A DNA stretch of 31,740 nucleotides from Prevotellaceae bacterium UBA4336 (GCA_002394305.1 DGTM01000006.1:1-31740), one strand, 5' to 3'; numbered from the stretch's first letter, positions 13,178-21,577 are shown. Notes: a model not told the origin generated them from the sequence alone. Program-made: numbers and translations.

Positions 13178-15733
13178 CTATTTCAGTTCTACAACTGTGA
13201 TGCCGGCACCACCGAACTGAACATGCTCATCGTGGAAGGAGGCGATGCCTGGGATGGTGTTCAGGTATTGGCGGATGGCTTGGCGGAGGGCTCCTGTGCC
13301 TGTGCCGTGGAGGATGCGGACGCGGGAAGCACTCACCAGCTGTGCATCGTCGATGAAGTAGGTGACAGCTTGCAGGGCCTCGTCGACCCGCATGCCTCGC
13401 ACATCAATCTCCTGACGGAAGTCGAGATGCTTCTGGCGGATGCTGTCCATTGTCTGTCGGCTCACCATCACCGTTTGCTTCTCTTCGTCGCTGGTTGCCA
13501 GCCCACCGTTCTCCCCTCCTTTGGAGGGGCTGGGGGAGGCCTCCAACCGTTTGAGGTCGACCAGCGTCCGCATCACACCAAAGGTGACGGTGGCCTGTCC
13601 GGCCTTGATGGCAGTGATGGTGCCCACAGAAGTCTGCCCCTTGATGCGGACAGAGGCCCCCACCTTGAGTTCTTCTTCCGAGGAGGAGTCCGCCGCGGAA
13701 GCCTCTCCTCCTCGGGGGAGAGGTTTGGAGAGGGTCTTTTGTTTTGCCGCCTGCCTCTCTGCGTGTCGCTTGCGTCGCGCCTCTATCTGCTGGCGCTTCT
13801 TTTCGACGTAGGCATCAAGCTCTTCTTGACTCATCTGCCCGACCTCTTCGCGGAAGGTCTGCAACTGCTGGCGTGCAGAACGCGTCCGTTCCTTGTCGGC
13901 CTGGGCTTCCTTGATTTCGCGAATGGTGTTCTCTATCTGAGCATTAGCGGCGGCAATGATTTTGTCGGCCTCGGCCTTTGCCTCGCGGATGATTTCCTTG
14001 CGCTTGCCACGCAGTTCCTCTATCTCCTTCTCGTAGTGTTCGATGGTCTGCACCATCTGCTTCTCCTGCGAGTGGATGGTCTGCCGCTTGCCTTCCCAGT
14101 AACGTTTGTCGCGTGTGATGTCAAGCAGGTACTTGTCGGCATTGACATATTCTCGGCCCACAAGCTCCGTGGCATCGGCTATCACCTCCTCGGGAATGCC
14201 TATCTTGCGGGCTATCTCTACGGCAAAGCTGCTGCCCGGGTTGCCTATCTGCAGCTGGAAGAGTGCGGCCATCTTCTGGCGGTCGTAGAGCATGGCTCCG
14301 TTCACCACACCCTGCGTGTCCTCGGCAAAGTGCTTGAGGTTTTGGTAGTGCGTCGTGATGACGCCAAAGGTACCTTTCTCCACGAAGCGTTTCAGGACGG
14401 CTTCCGCGATGGCGCCGCCGATAGTTGGCTCCGTGCCTCCGCCGAACTCATCTATTAATAGTAATGTGGTGGGCGTGCATCCAGCCATCATGCGCTTCAT
14501 GTTCAGGAGGTGGCTGCTGTATGTGCTCAGGTCGTCGTCGATGCTTTGCTCGTCGCCGATGTCGATGAAGATCTGACTGAAGATGCCAGCCCTGGAGCCG
14601 TCGGCCAGGGGGATGGGAAGTCCGCATTGCAGCATGTATTGCAGCAGGCCTACCGTCTTGAGGCAGACGCTCTTGCCGCCAGCGTTGGGACCGCTGATGA
14701 TGAGGATGCGTTGCCGTCTGGTCAGTGTGATGCAGAGCGGCACAATCTTCGAACCTTGTCCCCGCAACTTGGCTTCGAGAAGCGGATGCCGTGCGTCGAA
14801 CCAATCGATGAGAGGCGTGGAGTATATTTCGGGCGAACGTCCTTCGATGGCTTTCGTCAGCTGGTGCTTGGCAAGGAGGAACTCGATGTCGGCAAGAAAC
14901 TCGAAGCCTCGCAGCAGTTCCTTCAGGTTCGGTCGCAGTTGCTCTGTAAACTCGCGAAGGATGCGTATGACCTCTCGCCGCTCGTCGGCCTCCAGTTCGC
15001 GGATACGGTTGTTGGCCTCCACTACTTCTGCTGGCTCGATGAAGACAGTCTTGCCCGTAGCACTCTCGTCGTGGACGATGCCTTTGATGCGTCGCTTCAG
15101 GGCCGGGGCAACAGGGATGACGAGACGGCCGTCGCGCATGGCAGGTGTCACGTCCTTTTCCACCAGTCCCTCGGCCTGTGCTGACTTGAGGATGCCTGCA
15201 AGGGTGCGGCTGACGCTTCCCTCGGCTCGTTTCAGTTCCCGCCGGATGGCAGACAGCTCACTGCTGGCTTCGTCCTTGATGCGACCGTACTTGTCGAGTA
15301 TCTGTTCAAGGCGACGTGTGACGGTGTGGAAGGTGAAGACACCTTCGGCAAGCTTCTCGAGAGCCCCTTCTCCGTTCCCCCTTTGGGGAAGTGCATTGCC
15401 CTCGCCCGGTTCGTCGCGGATAATCTTTATCCAGGCGTGAAGGGTGCGCAGGGCTCGGAGGAGCTCCCACATCGTTTCCTCTTCAAGATAGGCTCCTTCG
15501 ATGCGGATGCGGTGGATGTCGTTTCGCAGGTCGAAGAAGTCCTGCTCGGGCTGGTCGGTGGTCGTCTGCAGGATGTAGCTCAGCTCGTTGAGTTGCTGGT
15601 GCAGGGTCGTGACGGCCACGTGATCCGAGAGGAACTGCATGGCATCCACCCGCTCGTGCCCCAGGGAACTGAGGCAATAGCCGTGCAGCATCGCACGTAT
15701 TTCGTTGAAACCTATCTTTTCTTCTAACGTCAT
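13178..15733 (-). CDS. mutS2: MutS2 family ATPase/endonuclease with Smr domain
   Basis: This 851-residue protein has the complete MutS2 architecture: N-terminal clamp/lever helices, the ATPase with Walker A GPNAGGKS (348-355) and Walker B LLLIDEFGGGTEP (424-436), a long Lys/Glu coiled coil (~545-665), a KOW-like segment (VGASVRIKG) and a C-terminal Smr nuclease domain (IDVRGMRVDEA, RILHGTGTGALR). MutS2 suppresses recombination or rescues collided ribosomes, depending on species. I chose the ATG at 15733 because MTLEEKIGF is the conserved N-terminus. It overlaps the peptidase stop by one base (TAATG), implying reinitiation. Three repeat-like insertions (residues ~109-124, 667-687, 732-748) lie in loops or linkers. 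Confidence 0.95.
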   Translation of the reverse strand: MTLEEKIGFNEIRAMLHGYCLSSLGHERVDAMQFLSDHVAVTTLHQQLNELSYILQTTTDQPEQDFFDLRNDIHRIRIEGAYLEEETMWELLRALRTLHAWIKIIRDEPGEGNALPQRGNGEGALEKLAEGVFTFHTVTRRLEQILDKYGRIKDEASSELSAIRRELKRAEGSVSRTLAGILKSAQAEGLVEKDVTPAMRDGRLVIPVAPALKRRIKGIVHDESATGKTVFIEPAEVVEANNRIRELEADERREVIRILREFTEQLRPNLKELLRGFEFLADIEFLLAKHQLTKAIEGRSPEIYSTPLIDWFDARHPLLEAKLRGQGSKIVPLCITLTRRQRILIISGPNAGGKSVCLKTVGLLQYMLQCGLPIPLADGSRAGIFSQIFIDIGDEQSIDDDLSTYSSHLLNMKRMMAGCTPTTLLLIDEFGGGTEPTIGGAIAEAVLKRFVEKGTFGVITTHYQNLKHFAEDTQGVVNGAMLYDRQKMAALFQLQIGNPGSSFAVEIARKIGIPEEVIADATELVGREYVNADKYLLDITRDKRYWEGKRQTIHSQEKQMVQTIEHYEKEIEELRGKRKEIIREAKAEADKIIAAANAQIENTIREIKEAQADKERTRSARQQLQTFREEVGQMSQEELDAYVEKKRQQIEARRKRHAERQAAKQKTLSKPLPRGGEASAADSSSEEELKVGASVRIKGQTSVGTITAIKAGQATVTFGVMRTLVDLKRLEASPSPSKGGENGGLATSDEEKQTVMVSRQTMDSIRQKHLDFRQEIDVRGMRVDEALQAVTYFIDDAQLVSASRVRILHGTGTGALRQAIRQYLNTIPGIASFHDEHVQFGGAGITVVELK
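13490..13540 (-). repeat. GC-rich palindromic element inside mutS2 (copy 3)
   Basis: The plus strand reads CCCCTCCTTTGGAGGGG followed by CTGGGGGAGG, a 7-bp perfect hairpin with a G-rich tail. In frame it encodes ASPSPSKGGENGG between the KOW-like segment and the Smr domain. It matches the arrangement in fmt (20659-20733) and the intergenic copy at 21578-21611. Confidence 0.65.
13673..13735 (-). repeat. GC-rich palindromic element inside mutS2 (copy 2)
   Basis: CCTCTCCTCCTCGGGGGAGAGG followed by TTTGGAGAGGGT forms a hairpin-prone GC-rich block that encodes LSKPLPRGGEASAADSSSEE. It lies in the linker between the coiled coil and the KOW-like segment. Confidence 0.55.
15362..15409 (-). repeat. 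GC-rich palindromic element inside mutS2 (copy 1)
   Basis: TTCCCCCTTTGGGGAA forms a 6-bp hairpin. The region encodes PGEGNALPQRGNGEG, inserted after the helix TLHAWIKIIRDE, where homologues, as I recall them, continue directly. Confidence 0.5.
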
Positions 15734-18219
15734 TACTTCAGATTCTTTTCGGGATACATCGTGTTCCACCAGGTTGGGTCGTCCTGCAGCCAGCGGGCAA
15801 ACCAGGCCATGATGCTGTCGTGCCAACGGATGCGCTTGTTGTAGGAGAGGATGTGGTGGTTCTCGCCGTCGACCGTGATGAAGGCGCACTCCCTGCCCAG
15901 CAGCTTGAGGGCCGTGAACATCTGGATGCTCTCGTTGATGGGTACGTTGGTGTCTGCTCCGCCATGCATGAAGAGGATGGGCGTATGCACCTTGTCGGCA
16001 TTGAAGAGCGGGGCATGTCCGCTATAGAGCTCCATGTTGTTCCAGGGATAAGAGTTGGCCGCGGAGGTCGTGCTGTAGCTGTATCCCCAGTAGCCGTATC
16101 CCCAGTAGCTGGCCGGGTTGCTGATGCCGGCATGACTCATTGCCGCGGCAAAGATGTCGGTCACGGTCTGCAGATACATTGTCATGAAGCCTCCGTAGCT
16201 TGCTCCAAGGCAACCAACCTTGTCGGCCTTGACGAAGGGATGCTCCTTGCAGAACTGCTTGGTGCCCTGTATGATGTCGTCGGCTGTGTAGTCGCCGTAG
16301 GCATTGACGTGGCGCGAAGCGAACTCCTGACCGAAACCGCTGCAACCGGAGGGCTGAATGAGGTAAACCACGTATCCCATCGCTGCCCATTCCTGGAAGT
16401 TGTAGTAGCTGTCGAGCAGCCTGCCCACGGGCGAGCAGCCGCCGTAGTAGTAGACGAGCATCGGGTATTGCTTTGTCTCGTCGAAGAACGGCGGCAGGAA
16501 GTAGCAGCCATAGATGGTGTCGCCTCGTTCGGCCTTGAAGTTCCAGTCGTGACATTCGCCCAACTGAATGTCTTTGAGTCGAGTGGGGTTGAGGTCGCAG
16601 AGCAAGCGCTCCTTCTGTCCGCCTCGGCCCCCTTTCGTGGAAGTGAGGTCGCGAAGCCAGCAGCGGTCTGTGCTCGTGCTGCTTTCGCCGATATAGGCAA
16701 GGAAGGGCTTCTCCTCGGCTAAGCTGAAGCTGCTATATATATAAGGTTCAGAGAGCGGCAGCATCTCGGCCTTTCCGTCCTTCGGGCTGATGCGGTAGAG
16801 GCTCTTCAGGTCGCGGTTCTCGCAGAGGGCATAGATCATGTCATCCTGTTCCGACCACTGATATGACGTGACAGACGGGTCGAAGTCGCGAGTCAGGCAG
16901 CGCACCTCTTTGGTCTCGAGGTTGATGAGGAACAGTTCGTACTCGAAGCTGTTTGGTGTGACACCTTGGGGCAGGGTGTTTCCTAAGCCGCCAAAGGCCT
17001 CGGGACTGCCTGTGAGCGCCACATACTTCTCGTCGGGCGAGAATGAGGCCGAGCCGATGAAGCCATCGTGACGGACCAGCGTGTCAGCCTTCCCTGTCTT
17101 TGCGTCGAGCAGAAGCAGGTCGGTGAACTCGAAGGGGCGTTCCGTCAGCTTTTCCGTGCGGATGGATATGAGGAAGCGGCTTGCGTCCTGGTTCGGAATG
17201 ACATAGACGTTGCGTGCGCCCTTGGTGATGGGTGTCGTGATGCCCGTCTCGATGTCGTAGAGCGAGTAGTTGCGGCGGTTGCGCCAGCCAGGCTGGCGGT
17301 CGTCGGGCTCCAGGATTTGGTGGACGTCCTTGTTCTTCTCCTCGGGCACCTTCTCGTCGATGGTCACGAGGAAGTGCTTCAGGTCGCGCGTCGGGTAGGC
17401 GTTCCCCTTGCCTGTATATTTGCCGACGTAGGTCTTCTCGCCTGTCTTGGGGTCGACGGTCTCGTAGCACCATGTGCCCTCTTTCTCCCGGTAGCAGCGG
17501 AGGTAGCGGTCGCCTTTAGGAAGCCAATGCTGGAAGCCGTCGAGACAGAACTCCTTGCCGGTCGTGAGGTCGATGAAGATGTCTTTGCCAGCCGTTTCGC
17601 CACCCTTGTAGGTGATGTTCTTGCGGATGCGGACGTACTTGCCCGAGCTGGAGAGTTCCACGCCGGTCAAGCGTTCGCCGTGCATCATGTCGGCATTCGT
17701 CCAGTAGCGTTTTCCTTCGGGATTGACTTCGATGGCCTGCTCGCTTTCGACCGATACGCGGAGGGTGTCGGGTTGGTCGCTTTTGCGGAGAATTTTGATA
17801 GATACATCGTGTCGGCCCGGAACGAGTTCAAAGTCAGTGCCCTGCTCGTTGCCGTCGATGAAGAGCTTGTGTTTGCTCTCGCAGTTCACGTTGATTTTCC
17901 CCTTGGCAAAGCCTGTGTTCTGCAGGGAGAAGGAGGCCAGGTATAGTTGTGGGCTGGTGGTTGGGGACAGAGGGTAGGAGGTTTGTGTGCTGAGGGTGTT
18001 GTTTTCTCTTGCCTCTTGCTCCTTGCCTTTTGTCCCTTCAATATGCAGTTCCATAAATACCTCGTCGAGGTCAATCTTGTTGCCTTCCGAGTCGAGGCTG
18101 TCCGTCATGAAGGGCATCGTAACCGGGTAAGGGCCGGCCAGACGGATGCCAGTGATGTCTGTCGGCTCTGCAAATGCCGTCAGAGGCAGAAGTATGAGTG
18201 AAAGAAGTATGTTATGCAT
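15733..18219 (-). CDS. S9 family prolyl-oligopeptidase/DPP-like secreted peptidase
   Basis: This 828-residue protein has a signal peptide (MHNILLSLILLPLTAFAEP), a central beta-propeller region with repeated strands (residues ~170-590) and a C-terminal alpha/beta-hydrolase peptidase domain. The catalytic triad is Ser674 in GASYGG, Asp756 in HGGADTNVP and His788 in GENHHI. YYYGGCSPVGR and the aromatic NPASYWGYGYWGYSYS stretch are typical of Bacteroidetes S9 enzymes. It probably cleaves peptides in the periplasm. Residues ~61-91 are a low-complexity insertion resembling intergenic filler. Its stop overlaps the mutS2 start, and it follows the GH3 gene by 64 bases. Confidence 0.93.
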   Translation of the reverse strand: MHNILLSLILLPLTAFAEPTDITGIRLAGPYPVTMPFMTDSLDSEGNKIDLDEVFMELHIEGTKGKEQEARENNTLSTQTSYPLSPTTSPQLYLASFSLQNTGFAKGKINVNCESKHKLFIDGNEQGTDFELVPGRHDVSIKILRKSDQPDTLRVSVESEQAIEVNPEGKRYWTNADMMHGERLTGVELSSSGKYVRIRKNITYKGGETAGKDIFIDLTTGKEFCLDGFQHWLPKGDRYLRCYREKEGTWCYETVDPKTGEKTYVGKYTGKGNAYPTRDLKHFLVTIDEKVPEEKNKDVHQILEPDDRQPGWRNRRNYSLYDIETGITTPITKGARNVYVIPNQDASRFLISIRTEKLTERPFEFTDLLLLDAKTGKADTLVRHDGFIGSASFSPDEKYVALTGSPEAFGGLGNTLPQGVTPNSFEYELFLINLETKEVRCLTRDFDPSVTSYQWSEQDDMIYALCENRDLKSLYRISPKDGKAEMLPLSEPYIYSSFSLAEEKPFLAYIGESSTSTDRCWLRDLTSTKGGRGGQKERLLCDLNPTRLKDIQLGECHDWNFKAERGDTIYGCYFLPPFFDETKQYPMLVYYYGGCSPVGRLLDSYYNFQEWAAMGYVVYLIQPSGCSGFGQEFASRHVNAYGDYTADDIIQGTKQFCKEHPFVKADKVGCLGASYGGFMTMYLQTVTDIFAAAMSHAGISNPASYWGYGYWGYSYSTTSAANSYPWNNMELYSGHAPLFNADKVHTPILFMHGGADTNVPINESIQMFTALKLLGRECAFITVDGENHHILSYNKRIRWHDSIMAWFARWLQDDPTWWNTMYPEKNLK
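17947..18039 (-). repeat. Repeat-like in-frame insertion in the S9 peptidase
   Basis: On the coding strand this is a purine-rich run with AGGCAAGGAGCAAGAGGCAA, then a C/A-rich run. It encodes GTKGKEQEARENNTL followed by Ser/Thr/Pro-rich residues between two beta strands near the N-terminus. It looks like intergenic filler that stayed in frame. The boundaries are estimates. Confidence 0.45.
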
Positions 18220-18283
18220 ATCGTTTTTGAAGATTTAGTTTGCTATGCTTTGTGATTCCGTCTGTGCTTGCATGTCATCTGTG

Positions 18284-20509
18284 TTACTTCAACGTGAACT
18301 TCACCTTGCAGGTGAGGCGGTCGCTGCTGTCGCCTGCCCATGCAATGAATTCGCCGGGTTCAGCCTTCCAGCCGTCGGTTGCCTCATCCCAGAAGGAGAG
18401 TGCTCGCTTGTCTGTGCTGAGCGTGACGGTCTTTGTCTCGCCGGGCTTCAGCATCACCTTCTGGAAGGCTTTCAGCTCCTTGACGGGACGGTCCACGCTG
18501 CATTTCACGTCGCTGATGTAAAGCTGCACCACGTCTGCTCCGGGGCGGTCGCCTGTGTTCGTCACGTCCACCTTGAAGGTCATGTTGCCGTCGGTAGTCT
18601 CGTCGAAGGCTGACCTGAGATTGCTTACCTTGAAGGTGGTGTAGCTCAGCCCATGCCCGAAGGCAAAGGCGGGCTTCAGCTTCTTCATGTCCGTCCATCG
18701 ATAGCCGACGTAGATGCCTTCCTTGTATTCCTCGTCGATAATCTTCTTTCCTTCGCGCCAGATGCCCGGGAAAGCGGCTTCGCCAAAGCTGTGGGCGCCC
18801 ACCTGGCTGAGGTTCTCGTACCATGTGAAAGGCAGGTGCCCGCTGGGATTGGTGTCGCCCACCAGTACAGAGGCCAAGGCAGTGCCAGCCTCGCTGCCCA
18901 GGAACCAACCCTGCACGATGGCAGGAACCTGCTTCCGCCAAGGCATCGAGACGGCGTTGCCACTGATGTTGACGTAGATGGTCTGCTTGTTGACCGACGC
19001 CAGAGCCGTGATGAGCTTGTCCTGAGCATAGGGGAGGTCCATCGTCTTGCGGTCGTGTCCTTCGCAATCCTGGTAGTCGCTCTTGTTCAGTCCGCCGAAG
19101 ATGACGACGTAGTCCGCCGTCCTAGCCTTCTCCACGGCCTTGTTGATGAGCTCCTCAGGCGAGCGGTCGTCCTTGAGGTTTTGACCAGTTGTCACGCCAT
19201 TGTAGTTGCCGCTGACATCGCCTACGTAGCCACGAGCGTATTCTATCTGGCAGTCAGACACCTTCAGCCGTTCCTGGAGACCCTGCAGCGGACTGATTTC
19301 GTGCTGAGCCTTCAGCGAGCTTGAGCCTCCGCCCACCGTCATCATCTTGATGGCATTCTCGCCCACGACAAGTATCTTCTTGCCTTTTGGCTGGATGGGC
19401 AACACGTTCCTGTCGTTCTGCAAGAGCACGATGCCCTCTCCGGCCACCAGGCGGGCCGTCACATAGTGCTCCTCGCTGCAGAGGAAGCCATAGGGGCGCT
19501 GCTTGTTCATCGTGGTGCGGAAGAAGAGTCTGAGCACGCGGCGCACCTTCTCGTCGAGTTCCTTCGTGGTGTATTTACCTTCGAGGATGGCTTTCTGATA
19601 GCCTTTGGAGAGGTAGTAGTTGTCGTAGGCATTCGTTGCCCCCATGGTCAGTCCGTCTGTCCATGTACCGAACTCCATGTCGAGCCCGTTCCTGACCGCC
19701 TGGTCGAGGTTGTGCGTTCCGCCCCAGTCGCTGACCACTACGCCGTCGAAGCCCCAGTCCTGCTTCAGTATCTTGCCCAGTGTGTACTGGTTGTGGCAGT
19801 TGTGCTCGTCCTTGTAGAGGTTGTAGGCTCCCATGATGCCCCAAGCTTTACCTTCCTTCACGGCTGCCTCGAAGCCTGGCAGATAAATCTCATGCAGGGC
19901 GCGGTCGCTGATGATGACGTTCACCTGGTGGCGATACTCCTCGTCGTTGTTCAGGCAATAGTGCTTTACGCAGCTTGCTACGCCGCAGCTCTGCAATCCC
20001 TGGACGTATGGAACCACCATGCGGGATGTCAGATAAGGGTCTTCGCCCATGTACTCGAAGTTGCGGCCTCCGAGAGGAGTGCGGTAGATGTTCACGCCGG
20101 GCCCCAGTATCATGCCCTTGCCGCGATAGAGCGCTTCTTCGCCCAAAGCACGACCGTACAAAGAGGAGACAAGAGGCTGCCACGTTGCAGCCAGGCAGGT
20201 GAGGGCAGGGAAGGCCACGCACGAGTCGTTGGTCTGTCCGGCCTGTTCCCATTCGTCCCAAAGCACGTCGGGACGTACGCCATGAGGTCCGTCGTCGGTC
20301 CAGAAGTCGGGCATGCCGAGGCGTTTCACGCCAGCGCTCGAGAACTTGCTCTGTGCATGAATCACGTCAATCTTCTCGGCCAGGGTCATGCGACTGAGCG
20401 CATCCTCCACGCGAGCCTCGATGTCCTTCGAGGGGTCGAGATAGACAGGTGTCTGTGCCTGCATCATCGAGCAGCAGGCAAGAAGGAGAAGGGTTAGCTT
20501 GTATTTCAT
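18284..20509 (-). CDS. Glycoside hydrolase family 3 beta-glycosidase
   Basis: This 741-residue secreted enzyme (signal peptide ending MMQAQ) has a GH3 N-terminal TIM barrel, an alpha/beta sandwich and a C-terminal fibronectin type III domain. Markers are TDDGPHGVRP (70-80), GPGVNIYRTPLGGRNFEYMGEDPYL, the substrate Lys/His pair in CVKHYCLNNDE, and the nucleophile Asp261 in GVVVSDWGGTHN. The acid/base Glu is probably in the second domain. GH3 of this length (BglX-like) removes terminal beta-glucosyl or xylosyl residues from oligosaccharides in the periplasm; specificity is not readable. Its ATG is only two bases after the fmt stop, an unexpected operon partner. Confidence 0.93.
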   Translation of the reverse strand: MKYKLTLLLLACCSMMQAQTPVYLDPSKDIEARVEDALSRMTLAEKIDVIHAQSKFSSAGVKRLGMPDFWTDDGPHGVRPDVLWDEWEQAGQTNDSCVAFPALTCLAATWQPLVSSLYGRALGEEALYRGKGMILGPGVNIYRTPLGGRNFEYMGEDPYLTSRMVVPYVQGLQSCGVASCVKHYCLNNDEEYRHQVNVIISDRALHEIYLPGFEAAVKEGKAWGIMGAYNLYKDEHNCHNQYTLGKILKQDWGFDGVVVSDWGGTHNLDQAVRNGLDMEFGTWTDGLTMGATNAYDNYYLSKGYQKAILEGKYTTKELDEKVRRVLRLFFRTTMNKQRPYGFLCSEEHYVTARLVAGEGIVLLQNDRNVLPIQPKGKKILVVGENAIKMMTVGGGSSSLKAQHEISPLQGLQERLKVSDCQIEYARGYVGDVSGNYNGVTTGQNLKDDRSPEELINKAVEKARTADYVVIFGGLNKSDYQDCEGHDRKTMDLPYAQDKLITALASVNKQTIYVNISGNAVSMPWRKQVPAIVQGWFLGSEAGTALASVLVGDTNPSGHLPFTWYENLSQVGAHSFGEAAFPGIWREGKKIIDEEYKEGIYVGYRWTDMKKLKPAFAFGHGLSYTTFKVSNLRSAFDETTDGNMTFKVDVTNTGDRPGADVVQLYISDVKCSVDRPVKELKAFQKVMLKPGETKTVTLSTDKRALSFWDEATDGWKAEPGEFIAWAGDSSDRLTCKVKFTLK

Positions 20510-20511
20510 AT

Positions 20512-21516
20512 TTAATATATATTAGATATGTTAGTTCCTCTTAGCAGGTCGGCTATGGGCATACGCTTCTTGCCTGCAAGCTGCACTTCGTCGAGGGAAA
20601 GGAATCCTCCGGGCAGCGCCACAAGCAGCTTGTCCCCAACTCTCTCCAAGAGTGCAACAGCCTTATCGCCGTCGTTCCCCCCTCTTTCAGAGGGGACGGG
20701 GGAGGCTTTTCCATCGGAGGGAACGAGGGAGGCCTTGAAGACCTTCATCTCCGTCTCCTTGCCGTTGGCGATGACTTGTGTCCAGGCGGCAGGGTAGGGG
20801 CTGAGACCCCGGATGAAGTCGTAGGCGCTCTTCATCGTGTGCTCCTTCCACTTGATTTGGCATGTCTCTTTGAATATCTTCGGGGCAGGGCGCAGGGGCT
20901 CGTCCGTCATGAACTGGCTTTGGTCGGTGGCTTTGGCCTGACCGCTTTCAATGAGGCGGACCGTCTTGACCACCAGCTCGGCCCCCTGCATCATGAGTTT
21001 GTCGTGCACGTCCTCGGCACAGTCGTCGATGGCAATAGGCGTGCGTTCCTGCAGGATGATGCGCCCGGTGTCGATCTGCTCGTCGAGGAAGAAGGTGGTG
21101 ATGCCTGTCTCGGTGTCGCCGTTGATGATGGCCCAATTGATGGGGGCTGCGCCGCGGTACTGCGGCAGCAGGGCTGCGTGGAGGTTGAAGGTGCCCATTG
21201 GGGGCAGGCTCCACACGACCTGTGGCAGCATGCGGAAGGCAACGACAATCTGTAGGTCGGGCTTCAATGCACGGAGCTCGGAGAGGAAGGCTTCGTCGCG
21301 CAGCTTCTCTGGCTGCAGCACGGGGATGCCTTTCTCCTGTGCAAACTTCTTGACGGGACTGGCTTGCAGCACGTCGTGATGCCGGCCAATGGCTTTGTCG
21401 GGCATCGTGACGACGCCTACCACGTTGCATCCCTCTTCGAGAAGTCGCCTGAGGCTCTGCACGGCAAAGTCCGGCGTGCCCATGAAGATGATGCGGAATG
21501 ATTTACTATTTGACAA
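20512..21516 (-). CDS. fmt: Methionyl-tRNA formyltransferase
   Basis: This 334-residue enzyme formylates initiator Met-tRNA using 10-formyl-THF. Visible are RIIFMGTPDFAV, the catalytic Asn111 and His113 in NLHAALLPQYRGAAPINWAI, Asp149 in EQIDTGRI, and the C-terminal anticodon-type domain (RGLSPYPAAWT, GFLSLDEVQLAGKKRM). The only start that keeps the first beta strand is TTG at 21516. The first in-frame ATG (21483) would delete RIIF. That TTG and the next codons (SNSKS) fall inside an AT-rich intergenic repeat. Residues ~262-286 (SLVPSDGKASPVPSERGGNDG) are a repeat-type insertion absent from other Fmt proteins that I know. The GH3 gene follows by 2 bases. Confidence 0.94.
   Translation of the reverse strand: MSNSKSFRIIFMGTPDFAVQSLRRLLEEGCNVVGVVTMPDKAIGRHHDVLQASPVKKFAQEKGIPVLQPEKLRDEAFLSELRALKPDLQIVVAFRMLPQVVWSLPPMGTFNLHAALLPQYRGAAPINWAIINGDTETGITTFFLDEQIDTGRIILQERTPIAIDDCAEDVHDKLMMQGAELVVKTVRLIESGQAKATDQSQFMTDEPLRPAPKIFKETCQIKWKEHTMKSAYDFIRGLSPYPAAWTQVIANGKETEMKVFKASLVPSDGKASPVPSERGGNDGDKAVALLERVGDKLLVALPGGFLSLDEVQLAGKKRMPIADLLRGTNISNIY
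20659..20733 (-). repeat. GC-rich palindromic element inside fmt
   Basis: CCCCTCTTTCAGAGGGG followed by ACGGGGGAGGC, then a second imperfect G-rich unit (GAACGAGGGAGGCC). It encodes an in-frame insertion in the C-terminal domain. Its hairpin and G-rich tail match the mutS2 copy at 13490-13540. Confidence 0.65.
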
Positions 21517-21548
21517 TTTACGATTTACTTTTTATTTACGATTTAGCT
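21501..21548 (-). repeat. AT-rich repeat overlapping the fmt start
   Basis: On the minus strand the sequence has TCGTAAAT units ending in CAAATAGTAAATCA. It supplies the TTG start and the first codons of fmt. Same AAATAGTAAAT theme as at 4254-4324 and 31690-31727. Confidence 0.6.
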
Positions 21549-21577
21549 ATTTTGTAATTTAATCCCTTTTATGGTGT

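Noticed and set aside
13223..14458. A 411-codon open frame on the plus strand across mutS2
   Set aside because: It is antisense to conserved ATPase and Smr motifs and has no family features.
15734..15889. An N-terminal extension of mutS2 (52 more codons)
   Set aside because: The extension is out-of-frame peptidase sequence; conserved MutS2 sequence begins at MTLEEKIGF (15733).
16614..16660. Another palindromic-element insertion in the S9 peptidase (STKGGRGGQK)
   Set aside because: The residues resemble the mutS2 insert but the DNA lacks the hairpin-plus-tail layout, so ordinary loop variation is as likely.
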